This document shows, in pieces, positions 30,922 to 33,560 of a stretch of 33,560 nucleotides of DNA. Below the pieces are notes generated by a model. The model saw only the letters and a program-made list of their open reading frames with translations. It was not told the origin of the DNA and did no database searches. The stretch's first letter is position 1. Every line of letters begins with the position of its first letter. A program made the translations under genes and the position numbers. This DNA is from a virus: positions 1 through 33,560 of the IMG/VR virus record IMGVR_UViG_3300042301_006228, one strand, 5' to 3'.

Positions 30922-31424
30922 CAGGAGCGAATCATGGTGCCGGAGAACGGCGTCGGCGCCGGGGGACACCAGGCGGCCAGGCCAGGAAGAATCAGCAGCA
31001 GGTTGGCCACATGAGAGCGCCGTTGGGCGCCGGAGCTGAGCCCATAGCTGTTGGCGGTGGGTTCGGCGTATTCCGTTGACACCTCCTCCAGCAGCAACTC
31101 GGTGGCGTACTCGATTGCATCGATCTTCTTCTTGGGCAGCTCAGCCGGGATCGGCCCGGCGGCGGCCTTGCGGGTGGTCTTGATCACATAGGGCTCCGCC
31201 GGCATACCGCCAGCGGCCAGACCCGCATCGAGCACGGCGATCGCATCAAGCGAGGCCTTGGCTGCGGGGATGGCCTCGGGGTAGCAGCGCTCCAGCTGGG
31301 CCATGGCGTCATTGATGGCCCGCAGGGCAGGGGCGGTGACTGGGATCAGCAGGGCGCGGCGGATCGCTTCTAAATCCGTCGGGCGCCAGGCATTGGGATT
31401 GGGATTGACAGGTGGGACGCTCAT
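30921..31424 (-). CDS. Small phage head-module protein, function unknown
   Basis: A 167-residue, mostly helical protein placed directly after the portal gene, with its ATG sharing a base with the portal stop (31424). It has a helical N-terminal half (LEAIRRALLIPVTAPALRAI, INDAMAQLERCYPEAIPAAK) and a central segment YVIKTTRKAAAGPIPAELPK with KKIDAIEYATELLLEEV. Head-tail connector or neck proteins often occupy this position and have this helical make-up. That role is inferred from position only, and the family is not recognised. Confidence 0.5.
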   Translation of the reverse strand: MSVPPVNPNPNAWRPTDLEAIRRALLIPVTAPALRAINDAMAQLERCYPEAIPAAKASLDAIAVLDAGLAAGGMPAEPYVIKTTRKAAAGPIPAELPKKKIDAIEYATELLLEEVSTEYAEPTANSYGLSSGAQRRSHVANLLLILPGLAAWCPPAPTPFSGTMIRS

Positions 31425-32980
31425 CAGCTCTGCTCCGGTGTGGGCACGGCAAACGATTCAGACGCCGAGCCGCTGATCGGGTTCACCACACCCGGAGCCG
31501 CCGCGAGCGAAAGCTGGTGGCGCAGCTCAGCGGTGCTGATCACACCCCTTTCATGCAGCGTCAGCCACTCGCCCACGCTTGGTTGGGGCCGCAGCGGCGG
31601 GGTCAGCGGCGTCACGGTCAGCGCCAGGCCGGCACCTGGCACCAGGCTGTCACCGGTGAGCGAGCACCAGTGCTCCAGCACCGTCGCGAAGACCGACGTT
31701 TTCTGGGTGGCAAGCGACTGGAGCAGGGCGTAGGCCTGGCCGGCGGTGAGCGAAATCTCGGTTTCACTGCGGCCGGCGCCACGGTTCTGGGTCGGCACCA
31801 GCGCATCACGGCGCATGGTCTCATCCAGCAGAGTCAGGTAGGCGCGGTGCTCGGCCAGGGAGCGGGCGCGGATCTCCTTCCAGTTGAAGTCGGCCCCCTC
31901 GGGCAGGTCCATGAAGGTGGAGGTGGAGAGCACCAGCTGCTCGGGGGCGCGGGCCTCACCGTCCTCACTGCGCTGGAAGCCGTATTGATCAACCAGGCCG
32001 CTGCGCACCCCCACCGGCAGGGCGCAACGGGAAAGCAGGTCCTCGTATTCGCTCTTGAGCCGGTAGTGGGTGAGGTATTGGTTGGCCAGGCCCAGGTGGG
32101 GCAGATCGCCCTCACCAAAGGCGGCCCCATCGGCGGCGTACCAGACCACCGGCATGGTGTGCTGGCGGGGGAGCAGCAGGGGCGGGCCGAGGCGCTGGGC
32201 GGTGTAAGCGCTGGAGCCATAGACGCTGGCGGCATGGCCGCTGGCAGCCGGACTGTTGGGGAAGGCGGTGAAGGTTTCGACGGTCAGGCCGTCATCAGCA
32301 AGGGTCGCCTGGTGGTACAGCCAGTCTTCGAGCCGTGGTGCCTCGGCTCCATCAGGGCCGGGTCCAAGGTGGTGCACTGAGATGGCGCTGTCATAAAGCG
32401 GCGGCTGCGGCGCCCTGCGGTCCTGCCGCCAATTGATACGGTGCGGCGGGCTGTCGGGGCTGGGCAGGTGCCAATCCAGCAGATCACCACGCGGCACCAA
32501 CGACAGCCGTGGCAGCGAAAGGCGATCACCACGGCGAATCGCATCGAGCCGGTGGCCCTCTGATGGCCAGCCCCGCAAGGGCGGCAGCACCAGGATCAAG
32601 CAGCCGCCATCACGCAGCACCAGCAGATCGGCCAAAAAGAGGAACACGCCCAGATCGGTGCCGCGTCCATCCACATCGGAGATCACCCGTTGCAGCGAGG
32701 GCGGCAGGGCCAGGTACTCCAGGAAAGAGAGCATCCCGGCGTAGGTACGCAGCGCATCACGGAAGAAGCCGCTCGGGCGGGCGTTCTCCACCCGGTTGCG
32801 GTAGTTGGCTTCAGGCTCCTTGGCGCCGGGCGGCAGATAGACACAGCGCCGGCTGAGGCCGCCGGGTGCATCAAGCAGATTCCAGCAGTCGAAGCAGAGC
32901 TGGAGCTGCTCCCGCATGGACCGGAGCGTGGCGTGCTCCCGCCAGGTCTGCAGCAGTGGGGCGATGCCCTCCGCCGCCAT
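31424..32980 (-). CDS. Phage portal protein (DUF4055-type)
   Basis: A 518-residue protein from ATG 32980. Features fitting DUF4055 portals are an N-terminal segment WREHATLRSMREQLQLCFDC, then YLPPGAKEPEANYRNRVENA and GFFRDALRTYAGMLSFLEYL. The middle has many Pro/Trp-rich strands (LVLPPLRGWPSEG, HLGPGPDGAEAPRLEDWLY). The C-terminal helical part contains NQYLTHYRLKSEYEDLL and SLAEHRAYLTLLDETM. The portal forms the dodecameric ring through which DNA enters the head. The open frame extends to 33166 but the added part is Arg/Ser-rich and non-protein-like. A slightly earlier start (for example NKWLPLPPPG) cannot be excluded. The terminase gene expected upstream is not in the window. Confidence 0.8.
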   Translation of the reverse strand: MAAEGIAPLLQTWREHATLRSMREQLQLCFDCWNLLDAPGGLSRRCVYLPPGAKEPEANYRNRVENARPSGFFRDALRTYAGMLSFLEYLALPPSLQRVISDVDGRGTDLGVFLFLADLLVLRDGGCLILVLPPLRGWPSEGHRLDAIRRGDRLSLPRLSLVPRGDLLDWHLPSPDSPPHRINWRQDRRAPQPPLYDSAISVHHLGPGPDGAEAPRLEDWLYHQATLADDGLTVETFTAFPNSPAASGHAASVYGSSAYTAQRLGPPLLLPRQHTMPVVWYAADGAAFGEGDLPHLGLANQYLTHYRLKSEYEDLLSRCALPVGVRSGLVDQYGFQRSEDGEARAPEQLVLSTSTFMDLPEGADFNWKEIRARSLAEHRAYLTLLDETMRRDALVPTQNRGAGRSETEISLTAGQAYALLQSLATQKTSVFATVLEHWCSLTGDSLVPGAGLALTVTPLTPPLRPQPSVGEWLTLHERGVISTAELRHQLSLAAAPGVVNPISGSASESFAVPTPEQS

Positions 32981-33069
32981 GGCCTGCTGCCCGGGGGGAG
33001 GGAGGGGAAGCCACTTGTTGCGGGATCGGTTGCGACTCCTGGAGGCCAAACGGATGGTGCTGCTGTGGG

Positions 33070-33078
33070 CTATTGCCA
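33070..33078 (-). promoter_or_regulatory. Phage motif TGGCAATAG upstream of the portal gene
   Basis: Exact copy of the nine-base motif, 90 bases before the chosen portal start. Flanking bases differ from the other four sites, and the GTGA that follows three of them is missing, so this is the weakest context. Confidence 0.4.
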
Positions 33079-33269
33079 CAGGGGGGCAATGGCTGGCATC
33101 CGACGGGAGCCAATGGCTCCACCCGTTTTCCAGCCGCCTACAGCAGAGCGGCCAGGGGATCCGCACGATTCAGAATTGCCTGAGTCATTGGGAAATGAGC
33201 AACACCATGAGGTTGGGGGCTTGCTACTCAACTGAAGGGCCCCTCGGTGTCAGCCGGTCTGCAGGCTAA

Positions 33270-33473
33270 ATGGTTCATTTCGAATTGTGGTTTACAGACC
33301 CGCAGACACGCGGGCCGGTCAGAGCTGAAACGTCGGAGTCACTGCTGGAGCTAATCTTTAAGGCGTCCAGCTGGGATACAAACCGTGTTCAGCGGAAAGA
33401 AGAGGCTGATCGGAAGTTATTTACTGAACTGTCGAAGAACAAGTTGGGCAGACGAAAGACGAAAGGGGTGTGA
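33270..33473 (+). CDS. Possible small plus-strand gene, function unknown
   Basis: A 67-residue frame, MVHFELWFTDPQTRGPVRAE at the start, with a Lys/Arg-rich C-terminal helix (RKLFTELSKNKLGRRKTKGV). It runs away from the portal gene, and its composition (lysine-rich, lower GC) differs from the neighbours. Only GCAGG is seen upstream as a possible ribosome site. The rest of 33081-33560 shows no clear gene, tRNA or terminase sequence. It may be an accessory gene or chance. Confidence 0.3.
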   Translation: MVHFELWFTDPQTRGPVRAETSESLLELIFKASSWDTNRVQRKEEADRKLFTELSKNKLGRRKTKGV

Positions 33474-33560
33474 CGGTTCTGCCGTAACCCATCCTCGCCG
33501 GTCCTCCACAGGCAAAGTGATATGTGAATCACGCCCATGGGAACCTGTTACCCTTAACTG

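Noticed and set aside
1-33560. CRISPR arrays, tRNA or rRNA genes
   Set aside because: No regular repeat-spacer pattern, tRNA-like cloverleaf or rRNA sequence was recognised by eye. The repeats found are short and local.

Overview
The window is GC-rich bacterial DNA, apart from one AT-richer block inside pglX. It holds two kinds of gene cassette, nearly all transcribed from the minus strand. The outer parts are the structural (late) operon of a tailed phage or phage-like element. The middle, about 11.7-28.5 kb, is a complete BREX anti-phage defence locus. No host housekeeping genes are present, so the organism cannot be fixed. The style of the proteins would fit a freshwater picocyanobacterium (Synechococcus/Cyanobium type), but that is only a guess.

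Layout, read in the direction of transcription (high to low coordinates). Phage head module: portal protein of the DUF4055 type (32980-31424), an unknown small protein, a LysM protein, and an acidic coiled-coil scaffold-like protein ending at 28851. Then the BREX operon: brxE, brxA, brxB, brxC, pglX, a Schlafen-type AlbA_2/ATPase/winged-helix gene, pglZ and brxL (28520-11737). Next comes a scar region (11.6-10.3 kb) with a decayed ArdC-type antirestriction metallopeptidase and a small plus-strand gene. The phage operon then resumes with the major capsid protein (10277-9375), small head or tail proteins, a PKD-like protein, collagen-like fibre proteins and receptor-binding-like paralogues down to 1277. 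The left edge holds a degenerate ORF and the N-terminal part of an IS66 transposase.

How it works together: the BREX set has the methylation arm (PglX), the ATPase BrxC, the phosphatase-fold PglZ, BrxA/BrxB and the Lon-like AAA+ BrxL. This is the type 1 core, but it is headed by BrxE, which belongs to type 6, and it lacks the type 6 genes brxD and brxHI. It is therefore a mixed architecture. BREX sits exactly between scaffold and capsid genes that would normally adjoin, so it looks like cargo inserted into a phage late operon.

A 9-nt motif, TGG(C/T)AATAG, lies on the coding strand upstream of portal, scaffold, capsid and both collagen-like genes, and I saw none ahead of a BREX gene. It is probably a phage-specific control element. 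Both collagen-like genes are also preceded by 12-codon leader ORFs with identical geometry. Within BREX, pglX has an AT-rich central segment just after its NPPF motif (likely a swapped specificity region). brxL and pglX carry C9 and C8 tracts that could slip, and three inverted repeats lie in front of pglZ.
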